Part shown: one piece after another, positions 17,996 to 29,151 of the stretch
Numbering within the stretch: position 1 is the stretch's first letter
Layout: every line of letters begins with the position of its first letter
Program-made: the position numbers and the translations under genes
Assembly: GCF_947494875.1 (NCBI RefSeq)
Contig: NZ_CANLWM010000002.1
Span: 558,001 to 622,000, forward strand
Length of the DNA stretch: 64,000 nt
Origin: an uncultured Williamsia sp.
GTDB taxonomy: Bacteria; Actinomycetota; Actinomycetes; Mycobacteriales; Mycobacteriaceae
Direction of reading: 5' to 3'
The notes under the pieces: model-generated
The model's input: the letters and a program-made list of their open reading frames with translations, nothing else
Database searches by the model: none
Told to the model about the DNA's origin: nothing

Positions 17996-18367
17996 ATGTC
18001 CGTGGCCCCCCATATGCCGGTTGTCTCGCCCTACGTCCGACTGTCGTCGGCCGCCCCCGCGCACACCCACCCGACGCGTCGACCGTCGGCGCTCCGGGTC
18101 GTCCCGGCGCCGCCCGCCCCGCCGGCGCCCCCCGCCGTCGAGCGTCCGTCGCTGTCCCGTCGTGAGGTCGAGGTCCTGCTCGCGTGGCTCGCCGCCGAGT
18201 CCAAGGCCGAGGCCGCCGCGGCCCTCTACATCACCGCCTCCACGGTCAACACGCACCTGACCCGGATCCGGGCGAAGTACACCGCGGTCGGCCGACCCGC
18301 CCGCTCGAAGGCGAACCTGTTCGCCCGCGCCATCCAGGACGGCTACACCCGCCTCGACGAGTGGTGA
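17996..18367 (+). CDS. Stand-alone LuxR-type HTH transcriptional regulator
   Basis: 123 residues. The N-terminal half is disordered and Pro/Ala-rich (VVPAPPAPPAPPAV). The C-terminal half (about 52-110) is a GerE/LuxR DNA-binding domain: LSRREVEVLLAWLAAESKAE, then ITASTVNTHLTRIRAKYTAV. There is no receiver or sensor domain, so it is either constitutive or acts through a partner. The ATG at 17996 follows GGAGG (17980-17984). It is divergent from the nSTAND gene across a palindromic region, and a strong terminator follows. Regulation of the nSTAND/membrane genes is plausible but not shown. Confidence 0.85.
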   Translation: MSVAPHMPVVSPYVRLSSAAPAHTHPTRRPSALRVVPAPPAPPAPPAVERPSLSRREVEVLLAWLAAESKAEAAAALYITASTVNTHLTRIRAKYTAVGRPARSKANLFARAIQDGYTRLDEW

Positions 18368-18380
18368 GCGCGCGACCCTG

Positions 18381-18426
18381 ACACGACGAGACCCCGTCGG
18401 CATCGGCCGGCGGGGTCTCGTCGTGT
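18381..18426. terminator. Bidirectional hairpin terminator between convergent genes
   Basis: ACACGACGAGACCCCG (18381-18396) pairs perfectly with 18411-18426: a 16-bp stem with a 14-nt loop. It lies between the LuxR-type gene and the convergent SDR gene. There is no long T-run, as is usual in actinobacteria. Confidence 0.85.
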
Positions 18427-18439
18427 GTGCGGGTCGGCG

Positions 18440-19324
18440 CTACTTGGCGACCGGTGTGCAGTTCACCCGCTTGAGGTACTCGGCGCGCTCGGCGTCGTCG
18501 TAGCTGAGGAACATGCTGTTCATCCCCGTGAGACGCCCCAGCGACCGCTTCAGGCCAGGGGCCATGATCGGGTTCGCGTGCACCCACGCCATCGACCGCG
18601 GCACGGTGATGTGCGTCGTCGAGCCGAGGATGCTGTTGTGCACCTCGCGGGCCACGTCCTCGGGCCCGACGGTCTGCACGAACTTGTTCGTCGCGATCCC
18701 CGAGATCAGCGCGGTGCGCGTGAAGGTCGGGTTGACCGTCTTCACGCGGACACCCTGCGGCGCCAGCTCGACGTCGGCCGCCTCGGAGAAGGTGATGACG
18801 CCGGCCTTCGCTCCGTTGTAGATCGTCAGACCCGGCACCGGGAGACGTCCGGCCACCGAGCCGATGTTGATGACCTGACCGCCACCGCGGGCGATCATCC
18901 GCTTCGCCGCGCACTGGGTGCCGATGACGACGCCCAGCAGGTCGATGTCGAAGTTCCGCTTGATGACGTTGAGGTCGTAGTTCAGCAGCGGCCCGGTCGG
19001 CATGATGCCGGCGTTGTTGATGAGGACGTCGATCGGTCCGGCGACCTTCTCGACCTCGTCGAGGAAGTTCTCGAACGAGTCGGGGTCGGTCACGTCGAGG
19101 ACGAAGCCCTCGTGGCCGAGGTCGGCGGCTGCCTTGCCGACCGCCTCGTCGTCGATGTCGCCGATGACGACGGTCGCGCCGGCGTCGCGCAGGGTCTTGG
19201 CGGTCTCGAGGCCGATGCCGCGGGCGGCGCCCGTGATGGCGATGGTCAGTCCCCGCACGTCGGGGCGCTGGGCGGTCGCACGCCTGCCGCGCACGCGCGA
19301 CAGGATGCCGGTCTTCGGGCTCAT
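18440..19324 (-). CDS. SDR family oxidoreductase in the CYP136-like cluster
   Basis: Classical short-chain dehydrogenase, 294 residues. It carries the cofactor motif TGAARGIG, D in LDVTD, NNAG, an active-site Ser in IGSVAG and YNGAK as Tyr-x3-Lys. The C-terminal 60 residues extend the core and contain MAWVHANPIMAPGLKRSLGR, which may contact membrane or partner. The ATG at 19324 follows AGGAG. The gene is 49 nt after the TetR gene and in one series with the P450 (P450, TetR, SDR), the same neighbours as I recall around M. tuberculosis Rv3057c-Rv3059. It may oxidise the alcohol made by the P450; the substrate is unknown. Confidence 0.85.
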   Translation of the reverse strand: MSPKTGILSRVRGRRATAQRPDVRGLTIAITGAARGIGLETAKTLRDAGATVVIGDIDDEAVGKAAADLGHEGFVLDVTDPDSFENFLDEVEKVAGPIDVLINNAGIMPTGPLLNYDLNVIKRNFDIDLLGVVIGTQCAAKRMIARGGGQVINIGSVAGRLPVPGLTIYNGAKAGVITFSEAADVELAPQGVRVKTVNPTFTRTALISGIATNKFVQTVGPEDVAREVHNSILGSTTHITVPRSMAWVHANPIMAPGLKRSLGRLTGMNSMFLSYDDAERAEYLKRVNCTPVAK

Positions 19325-19373
19325 GGGGTACTCCTGGTTGTTCTTTCGAGCGGTGAGGTGTGCGCGGGGCGTG

Positions 19374-19958
19374 TCACCACACCATGGGGGACAGATGTTT
19401 GGCCGCGAAGGCGCGGACGTAGTCGGGTTCCTGCTTCTCCTCCGACCCGGGGACCTCGAGTTGCGAGATGACCAGGCGGACGATGATCTCGACGGCGTCG
19501 GTGAGGTCGGGGTCGGGTCGGACGGCACCGACTCCGCGCAGCGCCCGCACGGTGCGGGCGGTGACGGCGTCGATGAACATCGAGGTCACCGACGACGAGG
19601 TGATGCCCTTCATCTCGAGGTCGTCGACGACGAGCCGGTGCATCAGCGGGTCCTTGAGGATCAGCTGCGCCCCGACGGCGAATGCCTCGGCGATCGCCTC
19701 CGGCGGGGTCAGCCCGACGATGGCCTGCTCCATCTGGTTCATCCCGTCCTTGTAGAGGCGGGTGGCCACCGCGACCAGCAACGACTCCTTGTTCGGGAAC
19801 CGTCGGTAGAGCGTGCTGCGCGACACCTCCGCACGACGCGCGATCTCGTCGACCGAGGCCTTGCGGACGCCGACCTCGGTGAACTCCTGCGCCGCGGCGG
19901 AGAGGATGGCCTCCTCCTGCGCCTCCGGGTCGTCGGTGTTGCGGGTCTTGCGGCTCAC
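19374..19958 (-). CDS. TetR family regulator of the CYP136-like operon
   Basis: 194 residues with an N-terminal HTH (about 12-58: AILSAAAQEFTEVGVRKASV, then EIARRAEVSRSTLYRRFPNK) and a TetR ligand domain. The GTG at 19958 shares GTGA with the P450 stop, so it is translated with the P450. A repressor placed inside the operon it controls would autoregulate, and the palindrome at 21314-21333 upstream of the P450 is the obvious operator. Confidence 0.88.
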   Translation of the reverse strand: MSRKTRNTDDPEAQEEAILSAAAQEFTEVGVRKASVDEIARRAEVSRSTLYRRFPNKESLLVAVATRLYKDGMNQMEQAIVGLTPPEAIAEAFAVGAQLILKDPLMHRLVVDDLEMKGITSSSVTSMFIDAVTARTVRALRGVGAVRPDPDLTDAVEIIVRLVISQLEVPGSEEKQEPDYVRAFAAKHLSPMVW

Positions 19959-21292
19959 AGCTTCCGGAGGGTGACGGGGAAGCCGTCCTTGGGGATGGGC
20001 AGGGAGCTGTAGTTCATCGGCAGCTCGTAGTCGTCGGGCACCGACCACTCGTAGTTGCGCAACAGCTGATGCATGATCGTCTTGATCTCCATCTGCCCGA
20101 AGTACAGGCCGATGCACTTGTGCACGCCACCGCCGAACGGATGCCATGCCATGCGGTGCTTCTTGTCCTCGGCGCGGTCGGGACCGAACCGCTCCGGGTC
20201 GAAACGCCAGGGATCGCTGTAGATCTCGGGGTCGTAGTGGTCGTTGAGCGCCGTCAGCGACACGAACGTGCCCTTGGGGATGAAGTACCCCTGGAGCTGG
20301 GTGTCCTTCACCGCGGCGCGCGGGTGCGCCGGCACCGGGGTGCACATGCGCAGCGACTCCTTGAGGATCAGGTCCAGCTCGGTGAGCGAGCCCAGGTCGT
20401 CGTAGGTGAGTTCGGAGTCCATCGCCAGCGACTGCTCGCGCGCACGACGCTGCCACTCCGGCGACTTCGCCATCCGGTAACACATCTGGGTCATCGTGAT
20501 GGTCGACGTGTCGTGCGCGGCCATGAGCACGAAGATCATGTGGTTGACGATGTCCGCGTCGGAGAAGGTCTTGCCCTCCTCGCTCTCCGCGTGACACAGC
20601 ACCGAGAACAGGTCGTCGGTCTTGGTCGCCCGCTTGGCCGGGATGTGCGAGTAGAAGAAGTCCTCGAGGATCTTGCGCGACCGGATCCCCTTGCCCCACC
20701 GGGTGCCCGGGATCGGCTTGCGGATGACCGCGACGCCGGCCTGCACGGTCTCCAGGAACGCCTTGTTGATGCGGTCGGCTTCGGCCTTGGGCAGCTCCAG
20801 GCCGAGGAACACCTCGAGCGCGACGTCGAGCGTCAGCGCCTTGAACTCGTCGAACAACGAGATCTTCCCCGTCGGGAAGGTCTCCATCCGCGCCGCGATC
20901 ATCGGCTGCATCAGCGCCATGTACTTCTTCAACACCGCCGGGTTGAAGCCCTGCTGCAGGATCAGCCGGTGGCTGCGGTGCTCGTCGAAGTCGAGCAGCA
21001 TCACACCGCGGTTGAAGAACGGGCCGATCAGGAAGGTCCACGCCGGACCGTTGGCGAACGCTTTGTCCTTGTTCATGAGCACCTGTTCGGTGGCCTCGGG
21101 ACCCGACGCGACGACCCAGTCCCGGCCGAACATCTTCAGTGCGGAGATCTTGCCGAACTCGGCCAGGCGCTTGCGCTGGAACCCGAAGGGGTCGTGGCGC
21201 ATCTGCAGGACGGCCAGAACGCCGTTCTTCTTCTGCAGCGGGACCTCTTTCAGGCCGCTGTCGGTCGGAGCTCGAAACGTCGTCGCCGTCAT
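19955..21292 (-). CDS. cyp136: Cytochrome P450, CYP136-like
   Basis: 445 residues. P450 landmarks: I-helix LMAAHDTSTITM, ExxR in LKESLR, and heme loop FGGGVHKCIG with the axial Cys. IGPFFNRGVMLLDFDEHRSH and PIPKDGFPVTLR resemble CYP136A1 as I remember it, and the TetR and SDR neighbours fit the Rv3057c-Rv3059 group. P450s of this type hydroxylate hydrophobic compounds with electrons from a ferredoxin; the natural substrate is not known. The ATG at 21292 is preferred over one five codons upstream (21307) because the Shine-Dalgarno GGAGG lies 8 nt before it. Confidence 0.85.
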   Translation of the reverse strand: MTATTFRAPTDSGLKEVPLQKKNGVLAVLQMRHDPFGFQRKRLAEFGKISALKMFGRDWVVASGPEATEQVLMNKDKAFANGPAWTFLIGPFFNRGVMLLDFDEHRSHRLILQQGFNPAVLKKYMALMQPMIAARMETFPTGKISLFDEFKALTLDVALEVFLGLELPKAEADRINKAFLETVQAGVAVIRKPIPGTRWGKGIRSRKILEDFFYSHIPAKRATKTDDLFSVLCHAESEEGKTFSDADIVNHMIFVLMAAHDTSTITMTQMCYRMAKSPEWQRRAREQSLAMDSELTYDDLGSLTELDLILKESLRMCTPVPAHPRAAVKDTQLQGYFIPKGTFVSLTALNDHYDPEIYSDPWRFDPERFGPDRAEDKKHRMAWHPFGGGVHKCIGLYFGQMEIKTIMHQLLRNYEWSVPDDYELPMNYSSLPIPKDGFPVTLRKL

Positions 21293-21313
21293 GTCATGCA
21301 CCTCCATTGGAAC

Positions 21314-21333
21314 AGATACGAAGAATCGTATCT
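21314..21333. promoter_or_regulatory. TetR operator candidate upstream of the CYP136-like P450
   Basis: AGATACGA-AGAA-TCGTATCT is a perfect 8-bp inverted repeat with a 4-nt spacer, 21 nt upstream of the P450 ATG and directly before its Shine-Dalgarno. Size and symmetry are typical of TetR-family operators. The TetR gene in this operon is the likely ligand; that link is inferred. Confidence 0.8.
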
Positions 21334-21358
21334 TTGAAGGCGCGCGGTGTCTACCAGA

Positions 21359-22336
21359 TCACATTCGAATCCACTCCGCCGCCGGGTGACCGGCCGGGAG
21401 CAGGGCGTGGGTCCTGGCCAGTCGCTCCCGCCACCAGCGGGTGCGGTCGGCGTCGGCGACCGGCAGGTCGTCGTCAGGCTCGACCGTGCGCGGTCGGACC
21501 CGCCCACCCACCGGGACGAACGGTGTGGCGACGTCGCGCGTGAACATGGTTCCCGTGCCGAGGCCGCACGCGAGGATGTCGCCGGGCAGCGCCGCGGCGC
21601 ACGCGACACCGGCTGCCATGCCGACGGCGGAGTCGAGCGCGCTCGAGACGACGATGTCGAGATCGATGTCGGCCGCGATCGCCAGGACCCGTCGCATGCC
21701 ACCGAGGGGGGCCACCTTCACCACGGCCACATCCGCCGCCCCGGCCCGGACCACCCGCAACGGGTCCTCGGCGCGACGGATGCTCTCGTCCGCGGCGATG
21801 GGGGTGTCGACAGCTGCACGCACGGTCGCCAGTTCCTCGACGGTGGCGCACGGTTGCTCCGCGTACTGCAGGTCGCCGAGGGCGCGGATCGCCGAGATGG
21901 CCTGCGACGGCGTCCATTTCCCGTTCGCGTCGACACGCACGTTCGGGATGCGCTCACGAACGGCAGCGACGCGCAGCACCTCGTCGTCCAGGGAGTCCCC
22001 GGGTTCGGCGACCTTCACCTTGGCCGTCGTCGCACCCGGGAAGCGGTCGAGGATGGCCGCGACGTCGGCGGCAGGAACGGCCGGCACGGTCGCGTTGACC
22101 TCGACCTCGTCGCGGACAGCCGACGGAGGTCCGACCCACGCCGCCTCGATGCCGGCGGCCAGCCACCACGCCGCCTCGGCGTCGTCGTACTCGGGGAACG
22201 GCCCGAACTCTCCCCACCCGGCCGGCCCGCGAAACACCATCACCTCACGGGTCGTGATGCCGCGGAACCGCTCTCGCATCGGCAGCGCGACCACCTGCGC
22301 TGTCGCCAGGATGTCGTCGACGCTCGGGATGCTCAC
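21359..22336 (-). CDS. menC: o-Succinylbenzoate synthase MenC
   Basis: Enolase-superfamily enzyme, 325 residues, that dehydrates SHCHC to o-succinylbenzoate in menaquinone synthesis. Visible catalytic elements are the KVKVAEPG strand with the KxK lysine pair, the metal ligand Asp in RVDANGKW, a Glu in YAEQP, the Asp/Glu in AADESIR and the opposite Lys in AVVKVAPLGG. The short length is typical of actinobacterial MenC. The GTG at 22336 (VSIPSVDDILATAQVV) starts at the family N-terminus; the upstream frame is Arg/Ser-rich. No other men genes are in the window. Confidence 0.88.
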   Translation of the reverse strand: MSIPSVDDILATAQVVALPMRERFRGITTREVMVFRGPAGWGEFGPFPEYDDAEAAWWLAAGIEAAWVGPPSAVRDEVEVNATVPAVPAADVAAILDRFPGATTAKVKVAEPGDSLDDEVLRVAAVRERIPNVRVDANGKWTPSQAISAIRALGDLQYAEQPCATVEELATVRAAVDTPIAADESIRRAEDPLRVVRAGAADVAVVKVAPLGGMRRVLAIAADIDLDIVVSSALDSAVGMAAGVACAAALPGDILACGLGTGTMFTRDVATPFVPVGGRVRPRTVEPDDDLPVADADRTRWWRERLARTHALLPAGHPAAEWIRM

Positions 22337-22391
22337 CGCCCCACCGTGGCACAGATCCGTAGCAGTTCGTGTCGCCGGGCGAGACGAACTG

Positions 22392-22877
22392 CTACCGATC
22401 GAAGTCGACGCGCATCTCCAGTTCGGTGTTCGACGGATAGGCGGGGTTCTGCACGGTGACGCCGGTCGGCGCGAAGCCGAACTGTTCGTAGAGACGCCGC
22501 GCACGCTCGTTCGTCTCGCCGACGTGGAGCATCGCCGACGGCGTGTGCTGCTCCGACCACGCGACCAAGACCGTCATCAGCTCCGCTGCCACACCCGATC
22601 GACGTGCCTCGGGAACGACGTAGACGCTGTAGACCCAGGCGACACCGCACTCGACGTGCGCGCGCATCGAGCCGATCCACCGCGTGTCGCCATGGGCGAC
22701 GAGAGCGATGCCGTCCGGATCGCGGTGCGCCTCCAGGAGCGAGCGCCACGACCGATCGGGGCGAGCCGCCATCTCCTCGGGGGTGGCCCCGAACGCGTGG
22801 GGCGATTCGATCGCAGCGGCGATCCGGAATGCGCGGTACTCCGCCCAGTCGTCGCCGGTGAGTCGCCTGATCGTCAC
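22392..22877 (-). CDS. GNAT family N-acetyltransferase
   Basis: 161 residues covering one GNAT domain. VYSVYVVPEARRSGVAAELM (about 81-100) holds strand beta-4 and the acetyl-CoA pyrophosphate loop (R-R-S-G-V-A), followed by NERARRLYEQFGFAPTG, the usual C-terminal half. The acceptor substrate is unknown; the sequence is closest in style to general ribosomal-protein or small-molecule acetyltransferases. The GTG at 22877 starts at the first family-like residues (VTIRRLTGDDW); a longer frame would begin far upstream of the domain. Confidence 0.85.
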   Translation of the reverse strand: MTIRRLTGDDWAEYRAFRIAAAIESPHAFGATPEEMAARPDRSWRSLLEAHRDPDGIALVAHGDTRWIGSMRAHVECGVAWVYSVYVVPEARRSGVAAELMTVLVAWSEQHTPSAMLHVGETNERARRLYEQFGFAPTGVTVQNPAYPSNTELEMRVDFDR

Positions 22878-22988
22878 GACCGGGAACCGTACGACCGCGC
22901 CAGACCCGACGTCGATCGTATTTCGCGTCGATCCAGGAATCCGTAGCGATTTTTGCCGCTGAGCGGGAAAGATCACCACGGATGCAGG

Positions 22989-24515
<1,527 letters not shown>

Positions 24516-24672
24516 GTCGACCAGCGTGCCACGCGGCGCACGACCCGAGACCCACAACCGCACTTGTTTAGTTCGCGCAGCATTCCTTCTGTCGTCACGA
24601 GGCAGCCATCACCCGTCACTAGCGTCCGCCTCACGGGGGACGACGGGGGTCGAGAAAAGGAAGCCACACATC

Positions 24673-25314
24673 ATGTCCACGCCGTCACGGGTGCGAATCC
24701 TCGCTGCCCTCGTCTTCGTGTTGTCCACGCTCGCAACGGTTCTCGCAGCCGGCCCCGCCGGTGCGACGCCACCCGACATCCCGTCGGCGTCGACGGCCCG
24801 GTCGATGCTGGCCGGTCTCACCGTCGCGACCGAGGGATCGATGTCCGGCTACTCCCGTGACCAGTTCCCCCATTGGATCTCTCAGTCCGGCACGTGTGAC
24901 ACCCGCGAGACCGTGCTGAAGCGCGACGGCACCGGCGTCACGACCGGAAGCGACTGCTACCCCACCGCAGGCCGCTGGTACTCCCCCTACGACGGCGCGA
25001 CGCTCACCGCTGCGGCCGACGTCGACATCGACCACGTCGTCCCGCTCGCCGAGGCGTGGCGCTCCGGCGCGGCGTCGTGGACGACGTCCCGGCGACAGGC
25101 GTTCGCCAACGACCTGCAGCACTCCCAGCTCATCGCGGTGTCCGCGAGCTCCAACCGCTCGAAGGGCGACCAGGACCCGTCGACGTGGCAGCCGACCGTC
25201 ACCTCCTACCGCTGCACCTACGCCCGGATGTGGATCGGGTCGAAGGACGCCTGGGGCCTGAGCCTCCAGTCGTCCGAGAAGTCCGCCCTGTCCGCCGCAC
25301 TCGACGCCTGCTGA
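24673..25314 (+). CDS. Secreted HNH nuclease (DUF1524/GmrSD-type C-terminal domain)
   Basis: 213 residues. The N-terminus is a Sec signal peptide (VRILAALVFVLSTLATVLAA, cleavage likely after GPAGA). The mature part has the HNH-like core DIDHVVPLAEAWRSGA (about 117-132) with a downstream Asn/His pair in FANDLQHSQLIAVSASSNRSK (split by several residues from the core), and Cys pairs (TCDTRE, DCYPT, RCTYA, DAC) suited to disulfides. It is predicted to cut DNA outside the cell for nutrient use or competition. The ATG at 24673 has AAAGGA upstream. An 83-residue acidic protein is encoded 11 nt downstream. Confidence 0.87.
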   Translation: MSTPSRVRILAALVFVLSTLATVLAAGPAGATPPDIPSASTARSMLAGLTVATEGSMSGYSRDQFPHWISQSGTCDTRETVLKRDGTGVTTGSDCYPTAGRWYSPYDGATLTAAADVDIDHVVPLAEAWRSGAASWTTSRRQAFANDLQHSQLIAVSASSNRSKGDQDPSTWQPTVTSYRCTYARMWIGSKDAWGLSLQSSEKSALSAALDAC

Positions 25315-25325
25315 GGAGCACCACG

Positions 25326-25577
25326 ATGCCCGAACTGTCCACCGTCACCACCGTCACTCCCGGCGCCGTCATGACCGACGAGGTCGGTGTCATCACCGGG
25401 TCGGTCGAGATCGTCTGCGCCTGCGACGGATCCGCCCACGCCACCGTTCGTGTCCGGTACGAGGACGCCGCCGAGTGGTATCGCGTCAGCGACCTCGACC
25501 GCGACCTCACGAGCGCCGACGAGTTGGACGCGTTCCACCGCGAGATCGTCGAGCGGTTCACCACCCCGACGAGCTGA
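25326..25577 (+). CDS. Small acidic hypothetical protein downstream of the secreted nuclease
   Basis: 83 residues, not recognised. It is acidic, has no signal peptide, one CAC cysteine pair and a probable beta-hairpin (ATVRVRYEDAAEWYRV) followed by a helical C-terminus (SADELDAFHREIVERF). The ATG at 25326 lies 11 nt after the nuclease stop, with GAGGAG overlapping the nuclease end, so the two are co-transcribed. A strong terminator follows. Its acidity, cytoplasmic location and position would suit a protective partner for the nuclease, but nothing in the sequence proves this. Confidence 0.65.
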   Translation: MPELSTVTTVTPGAVMTDEVGVITGSVEIVCACDGSAHATVRVRYEDAAEWYRVSDLDRDLTSADELDAFHREIVERFTTPTS

Positions 25578-25587
25578 CCCACCGACG

Positions 25588-25625
25588 ACGAACGCCCGAT
25601 CCCCTCAGGGGGATCGGGCGTTCGT
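25588..25625. terminator. Bidirectional terminator between the small gene and tuf
   Basis: ACGAACGCCCGATCCCC (25588-25604) pairs perfectly with 25609-25625: a 17-bp stem with a 4-nt loop. It lies between convergent transcripts and ends the str operon on the minus strand. Confidence 0.9.
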
Positions 25626-25659
25626 GTGTGACTCGGGGAGTCAGATCAACGAGCAGATG

Positions 25660-26850
25660 TCACTTGTTGATCTTGGTGACGCGGCCGGCACCGACGGTGC
25701 GGCCACCCTCGCGGATCGCGAAGCGCAGGCCCTCGTCCATGGCGACCGGCTGGATGAGCTTGACGCTCATCTCGGTGTTGTCGCCCGGCATGACCATCTC
25801 GGTGCCCTCGGGGAGGGTCACGACGCCGGTCACGTCCGTGGTGCGGAAGTAGAACTGCGGACGGTAGTTGTTGAAGAACGGGGTGTGACGACCACCCTCG
25901 TCCTTCGACAGGATGTACGCCTGGCCCTCGAACTCCGTGTGCGGGGTCGTGGTGCCCGGCTTCACGATGACCTGGCCACGCTCCACGTCCTCACGCTTGA
26001 GGCCACGCAGCAGCAGACCGGCGTTGTCGCCCGCCTCGGCCGAGTCGAGCAGCTTGTGGAACATCTCGATACCGGTGACCGTGGTCTTGGTCGACTTCTC
26101 GCGGATGCCGACGATCTCGACGTCCTCGTTCACGTTGACCGAGCCGCGCTCCACACGACCGGTGACGACGGTGCCACGACCGGTGATGGTGAAGACGTCC
26201 TCGACGGGCATGAGGAACGGCTTCTCGGTCTCGCGGACCGGGTCCGGGACCGACTCGTCGACGGCGGCCATCAGCTCGGCGATCGACTCGCCCCACTTCT
26301 CGTCACCCTCGAGGGCCTTGAGCGCGGACACCTTGACCACCGGCGCGTCCTCGTCGAAGTCCTGGGCGGCCAGCAGCTCGCGGACCTCCATCTCGACGAG
26401 CTCGATGATCTCCTCGTCGTCGACCATGTCGGCCTTGTTCAGCGCGACCAGGATGTAGGGCACGCCGACCTGACGGGCGAGCAGCACGTGCTCACGCGTC
26501 TGGGGCATCGGGCCGTCGGTGGCCGCCACGACCAGGATCGCGCCGTCCATCTGGGCGGCACCGGTGATCATGTTCTTGATGTAGTCGGCGTGACCGGGGG
26601 CGTCGACGTGCGCGTAGTGACGCTTCTCGGTCTGGTACTCGACGTGCGAGATGTTGATCGTGATGCCGCGGGCCTTCTCCTCAGGCGCCTTGTCGATCTG
26701 ATCGAACGCAAAGCTCTGGTTGAGGTCCGGGTACTTGTCGTGCAGAACCTTGGTGATCGCCGCGGTCAGCGTGGTCTTGCCGTGGTCGACGTGACCGATG
26801 GTGCCGATGTTCACGTGCGGCTTGGTCCGCTCGAACTTCGCCTTGCCCAC
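25660..26850 (-). CDS. tuf: Translation elongation factor Tu
   Basis: GTPase of 396 residues that brings aminoacyl-tRNA to the ribosome. G1 GHVDHGKT, G3 DAPGH and G4 NKAD motifs are intact, followed by the two beta-barrel domains with [12 protein letters not shown] and the C-terminal [13 protein letters not shown]. The GTG start at 26850 follows AGGAGG. It is the last gene of the str operon, 111 nt after fusA, and this gap has a small hairpin. Confidence 0.98.
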   Translation of the reverse strand: MGKAKFERTKPHVNIGTIGHVDHGKTTLTAAITKVLHDKYPDLNQSFAFDQIDKAPEEKARGITINISHVEYQTEKRHYAHVDAPGHADYIKNMITGAAQMDGAILVVAATDGPMPQTREHVLLARQVGVPYILVALNKADMVDDEEIIELVEMEVRELLAAQDFDEDAPVVKVSALKALEGDEKWGESIAELMAAVDESVPDPVRETEKPFLMPVEDVFTITGRGTVVTGRVERGSVNVNEDVEIVGIREKSTKTTVTGIEMFHKLLDSAEAGDNAGLLLRGLKREDVERGQVIVKPGTTTPHTEFEGQAYILSKDEGGRHTPFFNNYRPQFYFRTTDVTGVVTLPEGTEMVMPGDNTEMSVKLIQPVAMDEGLRFAIREGGRTVGAGRVTKINK

Positions 26851-26877
26851 TTGTGTGTCCTCCTGGACTGTTGCCTA

Positions 26878-26896
26878 CACCGGGGGGATCCCGGTG
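26878..26896. promoter_or_regulatory. Small hairpin in the tuf leader
   Basis: CACCGG (26878-26883) pairs with CCGGTG (26891-26896) around a 7-nt loop, 28 nt before the tuf start codon. It may affect tuf translation or mark an RNA end in the fusA-tuf gap. There is no further evidence. Confidence 0.4.
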
Positions 26897-26961
26897 AGGG
26901 ACTGGGATTTCTCTCTTACGTTGTCGCCGTGGTGCGAGGGATCGCGCCCCGGCAGCGGTGA

Positions 26962-29067
26962 TTACTCGCCCGTTGCCTTGGCGATGATCTCCTTCGACAC
27001 GTTCGCCGGAACCTCGGCGTACGAGTCGAACACCATGGAGTAGTTCGCTCGGCCCTGGGTCTTCGACCGGAGGTCTCCGATGTAGCCGAACATCTCCGAC
27101 AGCGGCACCAGTGCCTTGACGACACGCGCACCGCTGCGCTCCTCCATGGCCTGGATCTGGCCACGGCGGGAGTTGAGGTCGCCGATCACGTCGCCCATGT
27201 AGTCCTCGGGCGTGATGACCTCGACAGCCATGAGGGGCTCGAGGATGACGGGCCCCGCCATCCGCGCGGCCTCCTTGAGCGCCTGCGAGCCGGCGATCTT
27301 GAACGCCATCTCCGACGAGTCGACGTCGTGGTACGCACCGTCGAGCAGCGTCAGCTTGAGGTTCACCAGCGGGTAGCCGGCGAGCACGCCGTACTGCATG
27401 GCGTCCTGTGCACCCGCGTCGACCGACGGGATGTACTCGCGCGGGACGCGACCACCGGTGACCTCGTTGGCGAACTCGTAGGTCGCGCCGTCCTCGGCAT
27501 CGGTGAGCGGCTCGAGCTTGACGATGACCTTCGCGAACTGGCCGGAGCCACCCGTCTGCTTCTTGTGGGTGAACTCGTGCTTCTCGACGGTCTTGCGGAT
27601 CGTCTCGCGGTAGGCCACCTGCGGCTTGCCGACGTTGGCCTCGACCTTGAACTCGCGCTTCATGCGGTCCACGAGGATGTCGAGGTGCAGCTCGCCCATA
27701 CCGCCGATGACGGTCTGGCCGGTGTCCTCGTCGAGCTTGACCGAGAAGGTCGGGTCCTCTTCGGCGAGCTTCTGGATCGCGGTGCCCAGCTTCTCCTGGT
27801 CCGACTTGGTCTTCGGCTCGATGGAGACCTGGATGACCGGGTCCGGGAAGCTCATCGACTCCAGGATCACCTGGTCCTGCGGATCGCACAGGGTGTCACC
27901 GGTGGTGGTGTCCTTCAGTCCGATCACGGCGTAGATGTGTCCGGCGGAGGCGGTCGGGACCGCGTTCTCCTTGTTCGAGTGCATCTGGAAGAGCTTGCCC
28001 AGACGCTCCTTCTTGCCCTTGGTCGAGTTGATGACCTGGGCGCCGGAGTCGACCTTGCCCGAGTACACGCGGACGTAGGTCAGCTTGCCGAAGAACGGGT
28101 GCGAGGCGATCTTGAACGCCAGCGCCGCGAACGGCTCGTCGGCCGACGGCTTGCGGGTGAGGATCTTCTCCTCGTCGCCCACCGCGTGGCCCTGCACCGA
28201 CTCGACGTCCAGCGGGGACGGCAGGTAGTCGATGACGGCGTCGAGCATGGGCTGCACGCCCTTGTTCTTGAACGCCGAGCCACACAGCACGGGGTAGATC
28301 TCGGAGTTGACCGTCATCTTGCGGATGGCGCCCTTGATCTCCTCGACCGAGAGCTCCTCACCGCCGAAGAACTTCTCGAGCAGCTCCTCGTCGGACTCGG
28401 CGACGGCCTCGAGCAGTTCCTGGCGGTACTGCTCGGCCTGCTCCTGCAGGTCGGCGGGGATGTCCTGGACGTCGTACTTCTCGCCCAGCTTGGTCTCGCC
28501 CGACCAGACCTTGGCCTTCATCTCGACGAGGTCGACGATGCCCTCGAAGTCGTTCTCGGCACCGATCGGCAGCTGGATCACCAGCGGACGCGCACCGAGG
28601 CGGTCCTTGATGGTCTGCACGGTGAAGTAGAAGTCCGCACCCAGCTTGTCCATCTTGTTGACGAAGCAGATACGCGGCACGTCGTACTTGTCGGCCTGAC
28701 GCCACACCTGCTCCGACTGGGGCTCGACGCCCTCCTTGCCGTCGAACACCGCGACGGCGCCGTCGAGGACGCGCAGCGAGCGCTCGACCTCGACGGTGAA
28801 GTCGACGTGGCCCGGGGTGTCGATGATGTTGATCTGGTTGTCGTTCCAGAAGCACGTGGTGGCGGCGGAGGTGATCGTGATGCCACGCTCCTGCTCCTGC
28901 TCCATCCAGTCCATCGTGGCGGCGCCGTCGTGGACCTCACCGATCTTGTACGAGATACCGGTGTAGAAGAGGATGCGCTCGGTCGTCGTGGTCTTGCCGG
29001 CATCGATGTGGGCCATGATGCCGATGTTGCGGACCTTGTTCAGGTCGGTCAGCACGTCCTGTGCCAC
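26962..29067 (-). CDS. fusA: Translation elongation factor G
   Basis: Ribosomal translocase GTPase, 701 residues, full length. G1 [20 protein letters not shown]3 DTPGHVDF and G4 NKMDK are intact. The C-terminal domains IV-V include [16 protein letters not shown] and [14 protein letters not shown]. The GTG start at 29067 lies 84 nt after rpsG, with GAGGAAAA upstream. No alternative fusA paralogue is in the window. Confidence 0.98.
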   Translation of the reverse strand: MAQDVLTDLNKVRNIGIMAHIDAGKTTTTERILFYTGISYKIGEVHDGAATMDWMEQEQERGITITSAATTCFWNDNQINIIDTPGHVDFTVEVERSLRVLDGAVAVFDGKEGVEPQSEQVWRQADKYDVPRICFVNKMDKLGADFYFTVQTIKDRLGARPLVIQLPIGAENDFEGIVDLVEMKAKVWSGETKLGEKYDVQDIPADLQEQAEQYRQELLEAVAESDEELLEKFFGGEELSVEEIKGAIRKMTVNSEIYPVLCGSAFKNKGVQPMLDAVIDYLPSPLDVESVQGHAVGDEEKILTRKPSADEPFAALAFKIASHPFFGKLTYVRVYSGKVDSGAQVINSTKGKKERLGKLFQMHSNKENAVPTASAGHIYAVIGLKDTTTGDTLCDPQDQVILESMSFPDPVIQVSIEPKTKSDQEKLGTAIQKLAEEDPTFSVKLDEDTGQTVIGGMGELHLDILVDRMKREFKVEANVGKPQVAYRETIRKTVEKHEFTHKKQTGGSGQFAKVIVKLEPLTDAEDGATYEFANEVTGGRVPREYIPSVDAGAQDAMQYGVLAGYPLVNLKLTLLDGAYHDVDSSEMAFKIAGSQALKEAARMAGPVILEPLMAVEVITPEDYMGDVIGDLNSRRGQIQAMEERSGARVVKALVPLSEMFGYIGDLRSKTQGRANYSMVFDSYAEVPANVSKEIIAKATGE

Positions 29068-29151
29068 GTCTTTTCCTCGCTCTTTCGCGTTGAGGGTGTG
29101 TGGTGTGTGGTCCGCGGGCGGACTACGTCGTCCGTCCGCGGACCGACGTCG

